A DNA stretch of 64,000 nucleotides from Chloroherpetonaceae bacterium (GTDB taxonomy: Bacteria > Bacteroidota > Chlorobiia > Chlorobiales > Thermochlorobacteraceae): contig JANRJQ010000014.1 in NCBI GenBank assembly GCA_033763895.1, positions 1 to 64,000 of the forward strand. Reading direction: 5' to 3'. Position 1 is the stretch's first letter. Each line of letters opens with the position of its first letter. Below are positions 1 through 8,862 of the stretch, piece by piece. The translations under genes and the position numbers were made by a program. The notes below the pieces were generated by a model, which saw nothing but the letters and a program-made list of their open reading frames with translations, was not told the origin of the DNA and did no database searches.

Positions 1-210
1 ATCACCGCCACACGGAACAAACCGGAAGTTTTTCTCAAACCTCGGCTTTCACCACCACCGCCCGCCTTCGCTTGCATTTACAAGCCTTTAGCCCATTTCC
101 CCATCATTTTCTCATTTCTCAAACTTCCGAATCCTTTATAGCAAGCAAGAATTCCATTTTTTTTTGTTTGAACATACATTTTTCAAATTGCATTACACAC
201 GTGTTATTTC
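1..210. other. Left-edge stretch without an assigned gene
   Basis: This stretch lies beyond the 3' end of the minus-strand nucleotidyltransferase gene. Frames 1 and 3 on the plus strand stay open for tens of codons, but the translations are low in recognisable content and have no start inside the window. A short palindrome (ACACGTGT) sits around 195-202 just past the stop of the neighbouring gene, but it has no T-run and is not a convincing terminator. The end of a gene coming from the left cannot be excluded. Confidence 0.4.
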
Positions 211-1275
211 TTAGACCACCTCAACACGTGATTGATCTCCTAACATAAAACGATTTGTACGTGGTTTTTTTCTTGCACTGACAATTTCAACGTCATTCCC
301 GAGCAAACTTTCTTCAATTCGAATTCCAACATCTTCAATACGGCAATCTTTCAAAATGATGCTGAATTCAACCTCCGACTTCTTAACAATGCATTTATCA
401 AAAATGGATGTAAACGGTCCAATGTATGAATCTTGAATATGGCAATTTTCGCCGATGATAATTGGCCCTCGAAGTACTGAGTTTTTCACCACACTTCCTT
501 TACCGATTGATACTTTTCCACTAATCTGAGTTTCTTCATCCACTTTTCCCTCACAAACTGCAGTATGGTTTTCCAGAACCAAACGATTGGCCTCGAGCAG
601 GTCGTAAGGTTTGCCGGTATCTTTCCACCAACCCGTGATTTCTGAGTAGGTGACTATTTTCTTTTTAGAAAGCAAGTACTGATGCGCGTCAGAAATTTCA
701 AGTTCCCCTCTTTCGCTTGGCTTTATGGCTTTAACGGCATCAAAGATACTTGAATCATAGAGGTAGATTCCGGCAACGGCATAATCGGATTTTGGTTTTT
801 TGGGTTTTTCTTCAATTGAAACAATGCGCCCATTTTTTAATTCAGGGACACCGAAACGCTCGGGGTCTTTTACTTTTGAAAGGGTCAAGTGACAATTCGA
901 TTTTTTCTCTTTGAATTCTTCGATAAATCGCTTTACACCACCCACAAGCATATTATCGCCAAGGTAAAAGATAAATGGGTCACCTTTAATAAAGTCTTCT
1001 GAGATTTTCACTACATGAGCTAAGCCAAGCGGCGCCTCTTGAGGGATATAGGTTATTTTAACCCCCCACTGTTTTCCCGTTCCAATTGCAACTTCAACCG
1101 CTTTGTTTTCCGCATTGGTCACGATTCCAATTTCCTTTACACCCGCTTCGACCATTGAATCAATGGCATAATGCAACATTGGTTTATTGGCAATTGGAAT
1201 TAAGTGTTTGTTTTGCGTATGTGTTATTGGGCGAAGGCGTGTGCCTCTACCTCCGGAAGTAATTAGGGCTTTCAT
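211..1275 (-). CDS. rmlA: Glucose-1-phosphate thymidylyltransferase, long form (RmlA/StrD type)
   Basis: This cytoplasmic enzyme would couple dTTP and glucose-1-phosphate to dTDP-glucose, the entry point to dTDP-deoxysugars such as rhamnose. The 354-residue product opens with MKALITSGGRGTRLRP, the nucleotide-binding signature at the very N-terminus. A transferase domain covers about residues 1-235, and a left-handed beta-helix with repeated I/V-G hexapeptides covers about 245-354. That long form is the StrD-like branch rather than the short RmlA. The reading frame stays open 47 codons further upstream, but that stretch crosses the neighbour's terminator and looks non-coding, so the ATG at 1275 was chosen. 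There is no clear Shine-Dalgarno. No other dTDP-sugar gene is adjacent. Related sugar-1-phosphate nucleotidylyltransferases are hard to separate by sequence alone, so the exact nucleotide and sugar are inferred. Confidence 0.85.
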   Translation of the reverse strand: MKALITSGGRGTRLRPITHTQNKHLIPIANKPMLHYAIDSMVEAGVKEIGIVTNAENKAVEVAIGTGKQWGVKITYIPQEAPLGLAHVVKISEDFIKGDPFIFYLGDNMLVGGVKRFIEEFKEKKSNCHLTLSKVKDPERFGVPELKNGRIVSIEEKPKKPKSDYAVAGIYLYDSSIFDAVKAIKPSERGELEISDAHQYLLSKKKIVTYSEITGWWKDTGKPYDLLEANRLVLENHTAVCEGKVDEETQISGKVSIGKGSVVKNSVLRGPIIIGENCHIQDSYIGPFTSIFDKCIVKKSEVEFSIILKDCRIEDVGIRIEESLLGNDVEIVSARKKPRTNRFMLGDQSRVEVV

Positions 1276-1327
1276 AGTATTATTGATTAGTGAAAAAAGC
1301 CATTGAAAATAGACTTGCCGATGTGAA

Positions 1328-1352
1328 ATAAAAAAAGCCCCTTTCAGGGCCT
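1328..1352 (-). terminator. Rho-independent terminator of the CydA-like/cytochrome c gene
   Basis: Read on the minus strand there is a stem of GCCCT and GGGGC closed by a GAAA tetraloop and followed by a T-run. It begins about 20 bases after the stop codon of the gene ending at 1373 and separates the respiratory genes from the rmlA-type gene. Confidence 0.75.
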
Positions 1353-1372
1353 TCTTTATTAAAAATAAATCT

Positions 1373-2806
1373 TTATTGATTTCCAGAAGCCACCTCTTCG
1401 CGTTTTTCACGCGCACGAAGCATCATCGCAATTTTGCTCTGTTCTTTATTGACTTTGTAATCAAGATAGTCGGCTAAGGCCTCGATTTCTTGCACTTTAC
1501 CGGCAAGCTGTGGCATATATTTTCGGTAAGGAGAATCTTCTTGATACTCATGCAAAGTGGTAAGCAACATTTTGATGGAGCTATGTTCGCGGCCCTTTAA
1601 GAATTTTGTCATTGAACGGTAACCTTCGGAGGTATGACAACTTTGGCATTGGCCTCGGTACATTGCCTCCCCATCGCTCAAAATTTGTGAGACGGAGTCT
1701 CTCTTATCAACAACCGTTCGAATCCATTTTGTTTTTGGCAAATAGCCTTCTCGATTAATCGTTGAAACCTCACTTTTGCGAATTCCATTTGAATACATGT
1801 GACCGGCAATACTATAAGGTTTTCTAAGCATTTCACGAGAATATTCAGCACTTGCGGTTGCAATCAGTGCCAAAACTAAAACAGCAATACCGTGACCATA
1901 AGAAAAGCTATGCGGCGAAAATCGCGAGAAAAAATAAACGATTCCGGTAATTGTGGCGGTGGTCATAATCATTACCAGAGAGATTCGTGTTACTTGTGTA
2001 AATGCGCCTGAACCGGCAGTTGAAATTCCCAATTCCAAAAGACCGCGTTGCACTTCTGGAACACTCCAGAGATACCAAATCAATGCAAAAGGCATGAGAA
2101 CAAATGTTGGAATAAGCCATTTCGAACTCCATACAATCAGTTCAGATTTCACTTTCTTTTCATCATGCCCATCTAAACGGCTATGTGAATAGAGTGCCCA
2201 GACGCCGGCGAGCGAGACACACACCAATATTCTCATCAAGAGACTTGGGAAATAGGTCGGGTTAAAGAATGCATGCCAAAAGCGGCTTGCTTCATATCCT
2301 GTTCCGGCTGCAAGCATCCACGCGTCGCCGGGAGTCAGCATAAAGGATAAAATCCCATTAATAATCACTAGTGTGAGAAATGACGCGCCAGCATAAACCC
2401 ATCCTACTTTGAGGTGGAGTTCGTTATCGATTTTCCCCCAGCTATAGTAATAAACGGCGGCGGCAGTGAGTTCAACAATAAAGAAAACCCACTCAATCGC
2501 CCATCCAAATACAAAGTTATGAATAAGGGTGGAGGTTGACTCCGGGTTGGCAAGTCCAATTGCAAACCAAATTCCCACTCCAGACACAGCGCCAAAGACG
2601 CCGGTCAGAATAAGGAAAAAGCGGGCATGTTGGCGCAATTTCGGCAGCCAATCCGCACGACCTTCCTTTAGCGCTTTGCGCTCAACTAAAACCAAGTAAA
2701 GGCCGCCGCCGACGGCAAATTGAGAAATAAGTGTGTGATAGATCGCGATAATTCCAATAACCCATCCGCTACCGATAATTGGAACATCCCAAAATGGGTA
2801 ATTCAT
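1373..2806 (-). CDS. CydA-like membrane protein fused to a C-terminal monohaem cytochrome c
   Basis: The 477-residue protein has a multi-spanning region (about residues 12-325) resembling cytochrome bd subunit I. H24 lies in the first helix, E105 and E112 in an AIEWVFFIVE segment like the CydA glutamate pair, H178 in a later helix, and an AEYSRE element near 319-324 recalls CydA AEYGRQ. A soluble tail carries one haem c site, C387-Q-S-C390-H391, with M431 in a KYMPQLAG context as likely sixth ligand. CydA relatives carrying cytochrome c are known in the bd superfamily, but no CydB is seen here. AAGGAAG lies just before the ATG. The gene follows Rieske and cytochrome b after a 302-bp gap. I infer that it either replaces cytochrome c1/f as electron acceptor of the bc complex or reduces oxygen; the sequence cannot decide. 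Confidence 0.8.
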   Translation of the reverse strand: MNYPFWDVPIIGSGWVIGIIAIYHTLISQFAVGGGLYLVLVERKALKEGRADWLPKLRQHARFFLILTGVFGAVSGVGIWFAIGLANPESTSTLIHNFVFGWAIEWVFFIVELTAAAVYYYSWGKIDNELHLKVGWVYAGASFLTLVIINGILSFMLTPGDAWMLAAGTGYEASRFWHAFFNPTYFPSLLMRILVCVSLAGVWALYSHSRLDGHDEKKVKSELIVWSSKWLIPTFVLMPFALIWYLWSVPEVQRGLLELGISTAGSGAFTQVTRISLVMIMTTATITGIVYFFSRFSPHSFSYGHGIAVLVLALIATASAEYSREMLRKPYSIAGHMYSNGIRKSEVSTINREGYLPKTKWIRTVVDKRDSVSQILSDGEAMYRGQCQSCHTSEGYRSMTKFLKGREHSSIKMLLTTLHEYQEDSPYRKYMPQLAGKVQEIEALADYLDYKVNKEQSKIAMMLRAREKREEVASGNQ

Positions 2807-3108
2807 AGTACTTCCTTTTGTTTATAAATTCTTGAGATAAAATTAGCCGTTTCTTCGTCTTATCGAATGATTCGGGCAGAATCGGGTGTCTATGAAACAA
2901 CCCAAAGCCCCTTTTTTCGCTTCTTCAATCGAATTGCTTTGATTGAAGCTTTTCGAATGGTTTTGATTTTTACCAGATGTAAATTCTAAAAGCGAATAAT
3001 CAGTCGTTCAATTTCTAAGTAAATGTTCTTAAATGTTGTATGGCTTAGTTCTGATAAAGCCTCAATTTTTGACTATCAAATTCAAAGAACTTGTTTGGTT
3101 TCAATACG
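2807..3108. other. 302-bp spacer inside the respiratory gene cluster
   Basis: The gap separates cytochrome b from the CydA-like/cytochrome c gene on the same strand. I see no conserved coding frame and no strong hairpin with a T-run. It may hold a separate promoter for the downstream gene, but no convincing promoter elements were identified. Confidence 0.4.
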
Positions 3109-4188
3109 CTATAAAACAAGGTATCCCCAAATGGTGGTCATCAGCAGAACTGAAAGTGCAAATATTCCAAAGTAGGTTGCATTACGTGCTTGAACACTTT
3201 TTTCGTGCTTTCCATCGTAGAGAGGAATGAGCACCCAAAGCACCAACCCAAGAGTAAAGATGACGATTCCAAGGCCTTCTCCGAGTGCGCCCGGAAACCA
3301 ATTTCCAAAAATTTTCAACGTTTGAAATGAGCTCATGAAGTACCATTCAGGATGAATTCCCATCGGTGCGGGTTTTAGCGCATCGGCGGGTTCACCCAAA
3401 TCCCAAGGGAAAACGGAGGCAAGCAATGCTAAAACATTCAGTGCAATGAGCCACATTGCAAGGTCTTTCATTAAAAAATTCGGGAAAAATGGAATTGAGC
3501 GCCTCATATAATCAGGTTTTTCCATTTCTGAGGGAATTGTGGCATTGCCGTGTTTTTGCACAAGGTAGAGGTGGAAAACTAAAATTGGTAAAAAGATCAT
3601 TGGCATAAGCACAACGTGCAGAGCAAAGAAGCGTTGAACGGTTTGCTCACTCACTTCTAAGCCGCCTCGAAATAAATTCGCCATTGGCTCTCCAAATAAA
3701 GGAAGGGCGTTCGGGATTTCCATTCCGACTTTCGTCGCAAAGTAGGCGAGATCATCCATCGGCAAAAGATAACCGCTGAAGCCAAAGAGCAGCGTGATAA
3801 TCAAAAGTGCCATCCCTGTCCACCAGCCGAATTCTCGGGGGTAACGATATGCTTTCATAAAATAAACGGAGAACATATGAATGAAAACCGCCGCCACCAT
3901 CAGATTTGCCGACCACGAATGGGCCGAACGAATCAGCCACCCAAATTCGATTTCATAAGTAATTTGACGAACTGATTCGTACGCTTCCGGGCCCGGTCGA
4001 TAATACACCAATAACAATACCCCGGTAAGGCTTTGAACGATAAAGAAGAAGAGTGATATTCCACCCCAATAATACCAGAAAGAGTGTTTATGCTCGGGCA
4101 CAGTTTTTTTGCTTGCAAATGCGAGAATATCGGCAAGACCCAAACGCTCATCCACCCACCCATAAACTGAAGAAAATAAGGTTTTCAT
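3109..4188 (-). CDS. petB: Cytochrome b of a Rieske/cytochrome b complex (b6-type, fused with subunit IV-like part)
   Basis: This is the membrane core of a quinol-oxidising bc complex. The haem ligands are H90/H104 in one helix and H191/H206 in another. The spacings of 13 and 14 intervening residues are the b6 pattern rather than the mitochondrial 13/13 pattern. The quinol-site motif is PEWY at 280-283, as in b6f and menaquinol-type complexes. At 359 residues it joins a b6-like N-terminal half to a subunit-IV-like C-terminal half, as in Chlorobi. The cysteine that binds haem c-n in cyanobacterial b6 aligns with Y40 here. The gene follows the Rieske gene by 32 bp on the same strand and is probably co-transcribed with it. 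Confidence 0.93.
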   Translation of the reverse strand: MKTLFSSVYGWVDERLGLADILAFASKKTVPEHKHSFWYYWGGISLFFFIVQSLTGVLLLVYYRPGPEAYESVRQITYEIEFGWLIRSAHSWSANLMVAAVFIHMFSVYFMKAYRYPREFGWWTGMALLIITLLFGFSGYLLPMDDLAYFATKVGMEIPNALPLFGEPMANLFRGGLEVSEQTVQRFFALHVVLMPMIFLPILVFHLYLVQKHGNATIPSEMEKPDYMRRSIPFFPNFLMKDLAMWLIALNVLALLASVFPWDLGEPADALKPAPMGIHPEWYFMSSFQTLKIFGNWFPGALGEGLGIVIFTLGLVLWVLIPLYDGKHEKSVQARNATYFGIFALSVLLMTTIWGYLVL

Positions 4189-4220
4189 AAAACGACTTGT
4201 TTTGCGTTATGGCAATTGAA

Positions 4221-4742
4221 TTATACTTTTTTTACAGTGATAACCCCGTTTTCATTTGAAACGGCGAGAGACTTTAAGGGTTTAGGCGGTGGCCCACCAG
4301 TATTTTTGCCCGTCTTGGCATCATAGGTGCCGTTGTGGCAGGCACAAAAAAGCTGTTCTTTATCAGATTGATATTGAACAGTACATCCCAAATGGGTACA
4401 AACCGCTTCGGTGGCAGACCAAGTTCCGTCGGTGTGGTGTATAATCATAGCGGGTTTAGTTCCGAATTTGAACATTAAAGCAGAACCTTGTTCAATTTTT
4501 GCTGCTTCTCCCAAAGTGACTTCTGTGACGGCAGTTTCGTGTTTAGCCTTTTCAATCGGTGTGGCCAAATATCGGTAAACTGGGTATCCCAAAGCACCGG
4601 CATAACAGATTCCCATACCGGTAAAAACAAGCTTTGCAAAAGCCCTTCGAGATATTAATTCACTTTCATCAAGCGAAATCATCTCAGGTGAAACTTCGGT
4701 CGCTTTTGCCTTAAGACTATTTTGTTGATTTGTTTCGCTCAT
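4221..4742 (-). CDS. petC: Rieske [2Fe-2S] protein with Tat-type signal anchor
   Basis: This subunit takes an electron from quinol at cytochrome b and passes it to a cytochrome c. Cluster ligands are visible as C115-T-H117-L-G-C120 and C133-A-C135-H136-N-G. C115, H117, C133 and H136 should bind iron, and C120/C135 should form the disulfide. The usual serine after the second box is threonine (T139), while the tuning tyrosine (Y140) is kept. A proline-rich GGPPPKPL loop follows. The N-terminus has SRRAFAK at 31-37, a twin-arginine-like motif, just before one hydrophobic anchor. At 173 residues the length is normal. The start lies 1 bp after the stop of the upstream membrane protein gene, indicating one transcript. 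Confidence 0.93.
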   Translation of the reverse strand: MSETNQQNSLKAKATEVSPEMISLDESELISRRAFAKLVFTGMGICYAGALGYPVYRYLATPIEKAKHETAVTEVTLGEAAKIEQGSALMFKFGTKPAMIIHHTDGTWSATEAVCTHLGCTVQYQSDKEQLFCACHNGTYDAKTGKNTGGPPPKPLKSLAVSNENGVITVKKV

Positions 4743-4743
4743 T

Positions 4744-5904
4744 TTAAACTCCTTCTGTTACTGTTGCGGAAACTTCATTTTGAACACCCATTCCTGTTGA
4801 ATTTTTTTTGCTTTTTGCTTGGAGCATCACGGTTGCGAGCCAACCGACAACACCCAGACCTGCTACAAAAAGAACGAGGAAAATGGCAACGACAGACCAG
4901 TTGGTAACGACCACGCGATCCCAAACATCAAATCCCTTTTGGAGCAGCGTGACATCGCGAACGCCATCGCGGTAAGACACCAAACCAACTGTAGAGAGCA
5001 GCGTCACCAACGGAACCGCCCAAGCAACAAGAATATTGGAAGCCGGCTTCACTGAACTTAGCAGCGCAATCGCAAGGAGAGCTACAGTAAGTACTAACCA
5101 AAGCCCAGCATAAACTTGATATAATAGACTTGCTCCAAGACCAACACGAACCGCTTCAGATTGAACGACATACGCCCAAATCCCGCAAGCCAAATGCACA
5201 GCTACCGCAACAGCGCCAACACTACCCCCGATTTTCTCAAGAAATAGCCTTAGTTCAGAAGAAAGTGATTTATTGGTTCCTGAAATCCAAATCATCCAAA
5301 GCCCACCAAAAGCGATTCCGCCGCTCATCATTAATAACCATCTCGGGGTCAGCGACGGGTCTCCTTCAGGAAGAGCTGTTCCAAACGCAGAATTCGAATA
5401 CATCGCTTGCCACACTTCCGGACGAAGCATGAGCGTCATGTTTGTTGAGTAAATTCTGCCAATAATTAAAACAATTGAAAACGCCACAAGGGTCATAACC
5501 CACGCCGGCTGATGTGACTCAGTTTTTTCGGCAATCTTATAAAAGAGCCAATAAGCAAGGGTTAGTAAAGCAATGACTGAAATCCAATAGGCTCCGATAA
5601 GCACACTGCTGGTATAAATCGCTTGTCCATAGAGAACCTGCGTAAAAAGCAGCGGAGGCACGCCTAAGTTTATTACATAGGTAGTAACCACCGGAAGCCT
5701 TTTGGCAATGGCTGCTGCCCCCTGCAATTGCAATAAATTTCTTGTGCCGGCTCGATTTCCCAAAAAGGAAAGAGCGGCAACTAGGGCTAAGCCACCAACC
5801 AGCATTTGCATTGCAACAAAATGCAGGCTGAGTGTTACAATATGTAGAAGTTTGAATAACCAAATCGGGGCGGGAAGCGGAATCGGATCGACGGTTGGAA
5901 ACAT
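4744..5904 (-). CDS. Polytopic membrane protein, divergent CydA-like partner of the Rieske/cytochrome b complex
   Basis: This 386-residue protein appears to have about nine membrane segments and has no family name I can give with certainty. Its first helix carries H21 and H28 before a MLVGG turn, recalling the H24 and AVGGG turn of the CydA-like protein at 1373-2806. Both also share an MLxPxxW element followed by a (N/D)P...P-rich stretch and a GLW/GVW helix. I read them as distant paralogues of the cytochrome bd subunit I fold. It is the first gene of the cluster, with the Rieske gene 1 bp downstream. A role as haem- or quinone-binding subunit is inference. The C-terminus is a short polar tail. 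Confidence 0.6.
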   Translation of the reverse strand: MFPTVDPIPLPAPIWLFKLLHIVTLSLHFVAMQMLVGGLALVAALSFLGNRAGTRNLLQLQGAAAIAKRLPVVTTYVINLGVPPLLFTQVLYGQAIYTSSVLIGAYWISVIALLTLAYWLFYKIAEKTESHQPAWVMTLVAFSIVLIIGRIYSTNMTLMLRPEVWQAMYSNSAFGTALPEGDPSLTPRWLLMMSGGIAFGGLWMIWISGTNKSLSSELRLFLEKIGGSVGAVAVAVHLACGIWAYVVQSEAVRVGLGASLLYQVYAGLWLVLTVALLAIALLSSVKPASNILVAWAVPLVTLLSTVGLVSYRDGVRDVTLLQKGFDVWDRVVVTNWSVVAIFLVLFVAGLGVVGWLATVMLQAKSKKNSTGMGVQNEVSATVTEGV

Positions 5905-6440
5905 ACAACAAACAGCCGGGTTTAATTACAACAAATATCCCTGCTGAAGCAAGCCTTAACGGCAAGAAAGTGAAAAAACAAATGTATTTTACAAGAAATG
6001 TTGCTTTAAATTCAATATAAAGCAATGAGTCACTGCGAAACTACAAGTTCATCACTTTTCGCGTTTTTAGCCCATCTTCTTTAAGCAGAGTTCGCTTTTC
6101 TTATCCAATTTTCAATCTCAAAAATTGATTTTGTTGAAGAAGGAAAAGCCACTAATGCCTTAAGTGAAGTTCTTTAATAGAGATTTCTCTGAGATTTCTC
6201 TTCTTTAAATATTATTCCTATAAGACACTTAAATTTAGGTAGCTTCATTAATCTGTAAAAAAAATATGGCAGCATCTTGCATAGTATTTTTCAGAATTAA
6301 CTCTTCTTTTTATCGTATTTTACAGTCAAAATCGGCCATAACGGTTTTAAACATATTGGATTTTATGGGAAACAGGAAATTATTTTGCCCACTTCTGAAT
6401 TCTCATACTCTTCCGTTTATTTGACCGACCTATTCATTGA
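5905..6440. other. 536-bp divergent intergenic region with short direct repeats
   Basis: This AT-rich region separates the minus-strand respiratory cluster from the plus-strand porin gene and should contain both promoters. At 6181-6201 the ten bases AGATTTCTCT occur twice with one base between them, and the pair is bracketed by two copies of TTCTTTAA (about 6170 and 6202). A minus-strand TACATTTG (5979-5986) resembles the Bacteroidota -7 box, but no TTG at the right distance supports it. No coding frame is convincing. Confidence 0.45.
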
Positions 6441-7643
6441 ATGAATCGTTTCCTTATTTTTTGTTTTGTTTTCCTTCAATTTGGAACATTTGTTGAGGTA
6501 TTGCATGCTCAAAATCCGGATAAAGCAGAAATTACGCCCATTATAAAAGATTTCGGTAAGGGTATCACCTACATCAACTCAGATAGTACGCTTAGCACCT
6601 CCTTCCGATTTAGAACTCAATTGCGAGGTAATTTTCTCTATGATGATGACGAATTACAAATCGATGGGCTATTTCGGAGATTTCGATTCCGGCTCGACGG
6701 TTTTTTGTTATCACCACAATTCACCTATGCCTTTCAATTTCATCTTGCAGACGCTGATTTTGGATCACAATTCACGACAACGCACGGATCAAATCGTACC
6801 GTCATTCGAGATGCAAATTTTTCATATCTCTTTGAGAACGGGATTCAACTGACTTTTGGACAAGGGAAGCTTCCAGCTCACAGGCAAAGAATCATTTCGT
6901 CTGGGAGACTTCAATTTACTGACCGTTCGATTGCACATTCCATCTTTGATATTGATCGGGATTTCGGGATTTGGTTTCGCCATCAAACATTGCTTTCCGA
7001 ATCCTTTTACATAAGAGAAATCTTCTGTTTTAGCGGCGGGGAAGGACGAAATCAACCCATCGATTCAAGGGGATTCAGCTATACGGCAAGACTTGAATTT
7101 CTTCCACTAGGGCTGTTTGCAAGTGGTGGAGACTATTTTGAAGGTGATTTACTTCGCGAAAATGCTCCTAAAATTTCAATTGCTTTTGTTTACTCCTTTA
7201 ATCATCAAGCCGTTCGAAGCGGTGGACAGGTTGGTTTTTTAATCAATTCCCCAAGCGACATTCATACCTTGATTTCCGATTTCCTCTTTAAATGGCAAGG
7301 GTTTTCTTTTGATGGGGCATTGTTTTTGAGGCAACGAAGCCCTTCGGCTTTGTTTACACCTTCCGCGTTTGTTTTTGCAGGATACGGCGCACACCTCCAA
7401 TCAGGCTATTTCTTTCTTGACTTTTGGGAGGGTTCTGTTCGTTATTCATTTGTTACACCCAATCAAGACACTCGCCTTTATTCTCCAATTCAATCAGAAT
7501 ATTCTATCTGCCTTTCACGGTATATTGCCGGGCATTCTATTAAGGTGCAATCAGAATTTACTTTGATTAGGCGACGAAGTGAAACCCAGAATCAAGTTCA
7601 AAATCTTTCAACTTTCCGAATTCAAATGGAAGTTGGAATTTGA
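6441..7643 (+). CDS. Outer-membrane porin, phosphate-selective porin O/P-like
   Basis: The 400-residue protein has a signal peptide ending near VLHAQ (about residue 24), followed by alternating aromatic/polar beta-strands typical of a 16-stranded porin. An early strand pair (FRFRTQLRGNFLY, then DGLFRRFRFRLDGF) and a later GQGKLPAHRQR segment match the OprO/OprP porin family as found in Bacteroidota and Chlorobi. The expected role is passive uptake of anions or small solutes across the outer membrane; the phosphate preference is family-level only. The ATG at 6441 has no clear Shine-Dalgarno. The gene is monocistronic, ending at a strong bidirectional terminator. Confidence 0.75.
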   Translation: MNRFLIFCFVFLQFGTFVEVLHAQNPDKAEITPIIKDFGKGITYINSDSTLSTSFRFRTQLRGNFLYDDDELQIDGLFRRFRFRLDGFLLSPQFTYAFQFHLADADFGSQFTTTHGSNRTVIRDANFSYLFENGIQLTFGQGKLPAHRQRIISSGRLQFTDRSIAHSIFDIDRDFGIWFRHQTLLSESFYIREIFCFSGGEGRNQPIDSRGFSYTARLEFLPLGLFASGGDYFEGDLLRENAPKISIAFVYSFNHQAVRSGGQVGFLINSPSDIHTLISDFLFKWQGFSFDGALFLRQRSPSALFTPSAFVFAGYGAHLQSGYFFLDFWEGSVRYSFVTPNQDTRLYSPIQSEYSICLSRYIAGHSIKVQSEFTLIRRRSETQNQVQNLSTFRIQMEVGI

Positions 7644-7656
7644 TTTGAACGATTTA

Positions 7657-7693
7657 TTAAAAAAATAAGGCTCTCGAGGAGCCTTATTTTTTT
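7657..7693. terminator. Bidirectional terminator between porin and citrate synthase genes
   Basis: The stem AATAAGGCTC pairs with GAGCCTTATT around a five-base loop, with A-runs on one side and T-runs on the other. It lies between the two convergent genes and can serve both strands. Confidence 0.85.
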
Positions 7694-7707
7694 ATCGAAC
7701 ACTTTGC

Positions 7708-8862
7708 TTATTCACGTTCCTCAAGCGGGACATATTGTTCGTGTGTTGGCCCGGTATATTCGGCTGTTGGTCTAATCAAGCGATTGTTTTCATATTGTTC
7801 AAGAATATGAGCAATCCAGCCTGAGGTGCGGCTAATAGCGAAAATTGGTGTAAACAGATCAAGCGAAATTCCCATTAAGAAATAGGTTGAAGCAGAGAAG
7901 AAATCAACATTTGGATAAAGTTTTTTATCAGCCAAAACCAATTGCTCAATTCGACGGGATATTTCGTAATACTTTTTGATTCCGGTTCTTTCTCCCATTC
8001 TTTCGGACATCTTACGGAGGTGGGTTGCTCGAGGGTCTTCTGTTTTGTAAACCCGATGTCCGAATCCCATAATTTTTTTCTTTTCTGCAAACGCCTTTTG
8101 GATATAACCATCAACACGGCTTGGATCGCCAATTTCCAAAAGCATCTTCATGACCTGTTCATTTGCGCCACCGTGGAGTGGTCCTTTTAAGGCACCGATT
8201 GCACCGGTAACGGCGGAATACATATCTGAGAGGGTGGCGGCAATGACACGAGCAGTAAAGGTAGATGCATTCAATTCATGATCAGCGTGTAGGATAAGGC
8301 AAATATCAAGGTTACGAACCACTTCGTCTTCGGGTACTTTTCCGGTAAGGGTATAGAGAAAATTGGCGGCAAAAGAAAGATCCGGATCGGGTTGGATTAA
8401 ATCGCGTTCGTTTCTGATGCGGTCATCAAAGGCGACGATGGTCGCAATTTGTGAAAGCAATTTGCATGACCGCTGAATTTTATCATTGCCCATTGGGGTA
8501 TCATCATTATCATAGAGCGCGAGTTCCGAAACCGCTGTGCGAAGTGCTTCCATTGGTGGGGCATATGTTGGAATCGTATAAAGATGCGCGACAACTTCAC
8601 GGGGTAGGCGTCTGTTCTGAGCAAGTTTTCGGCGAAATTCATCCAACTGCGTACGATTGGGGAATTTTCCGAACCACAATAAATAAACCACTTCTTCAAA
8701 AGAAGCACCGCCCTTAACAATGTCATTGATATCATATCCACGGTAAACAAGCCGTCCTTCTATTCCATCAATCAGGCAAATATCCGAGGTCGCTGCGACG
8801 ATATCTTCAAGACCTGCTTTTTGGGGCACTACTTTGCCGCCGCTGTTTGTTACATCCGACAT
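7708..8862 (-). CDS. gltA: Citrate synthase
   Basis: The enzyme condenses acetyl-CoA and oxaloacetate to citrate, the entry step of an oxidative TCA cycle. The 384-residue product shows the catalytic triad of the family: H230 in a PLHGGANEQ context, H269 in GFGHRVYK, and D320 in VDFFSA. Length and motifs fit the shorter, citrate-synthase/methylcitrate-synthase type of many bacteria; 2-methylcitrate activity cannot be excluded. The start at 8862 gives the expected N-terminus, with only a weak GAAG upstream. The gene stands alone. Together with the acetyl-CoA synthetase at 53.5 kb it suggests that acetate can be oxidised or assimilated. Confidence 0.93.
   Translation of the reverse strand: MSDVTNSGGKVVPQKAGLEDIVAATSDICLIDGIEGRLVYRGYDINDIVKGGASFEEVVYLLWFGKFPNRTQLDEFRRKLAQNRRLPREVVAHLYTIPTYAPPMEALRTAVSELALYDNDDTPMGNDKIQRSCKLLSQIATIVAFDDRIRNERDLIQPDPDLSFAANFLYTLTGKVPEDEVVRNLDICLILHADHELNASTFTARVIAATLSDMYSAVTGAIGALKGPLHGGANEQVMKMLLEIGDPSRVDGYIQKAFAEKKKIMGFGHRVYKTEDPRATHLRKMSERMGERTGIKKYYEISRRIEQLVLADKKLYPNVDFFSASTYFLMGISLDLFTPIFAISRTSGWIAHILEQYENNRLIRPTAEYTGPTHEQYVPLEERE

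Noticed and set aside
5537-6025. Open minus-strand frame of 162 codons over the start of the CydA-like partner gene
   Set aside because: It overlaps the well supported membrane protein in another frame and has no recognisable domain; it is a shadow.
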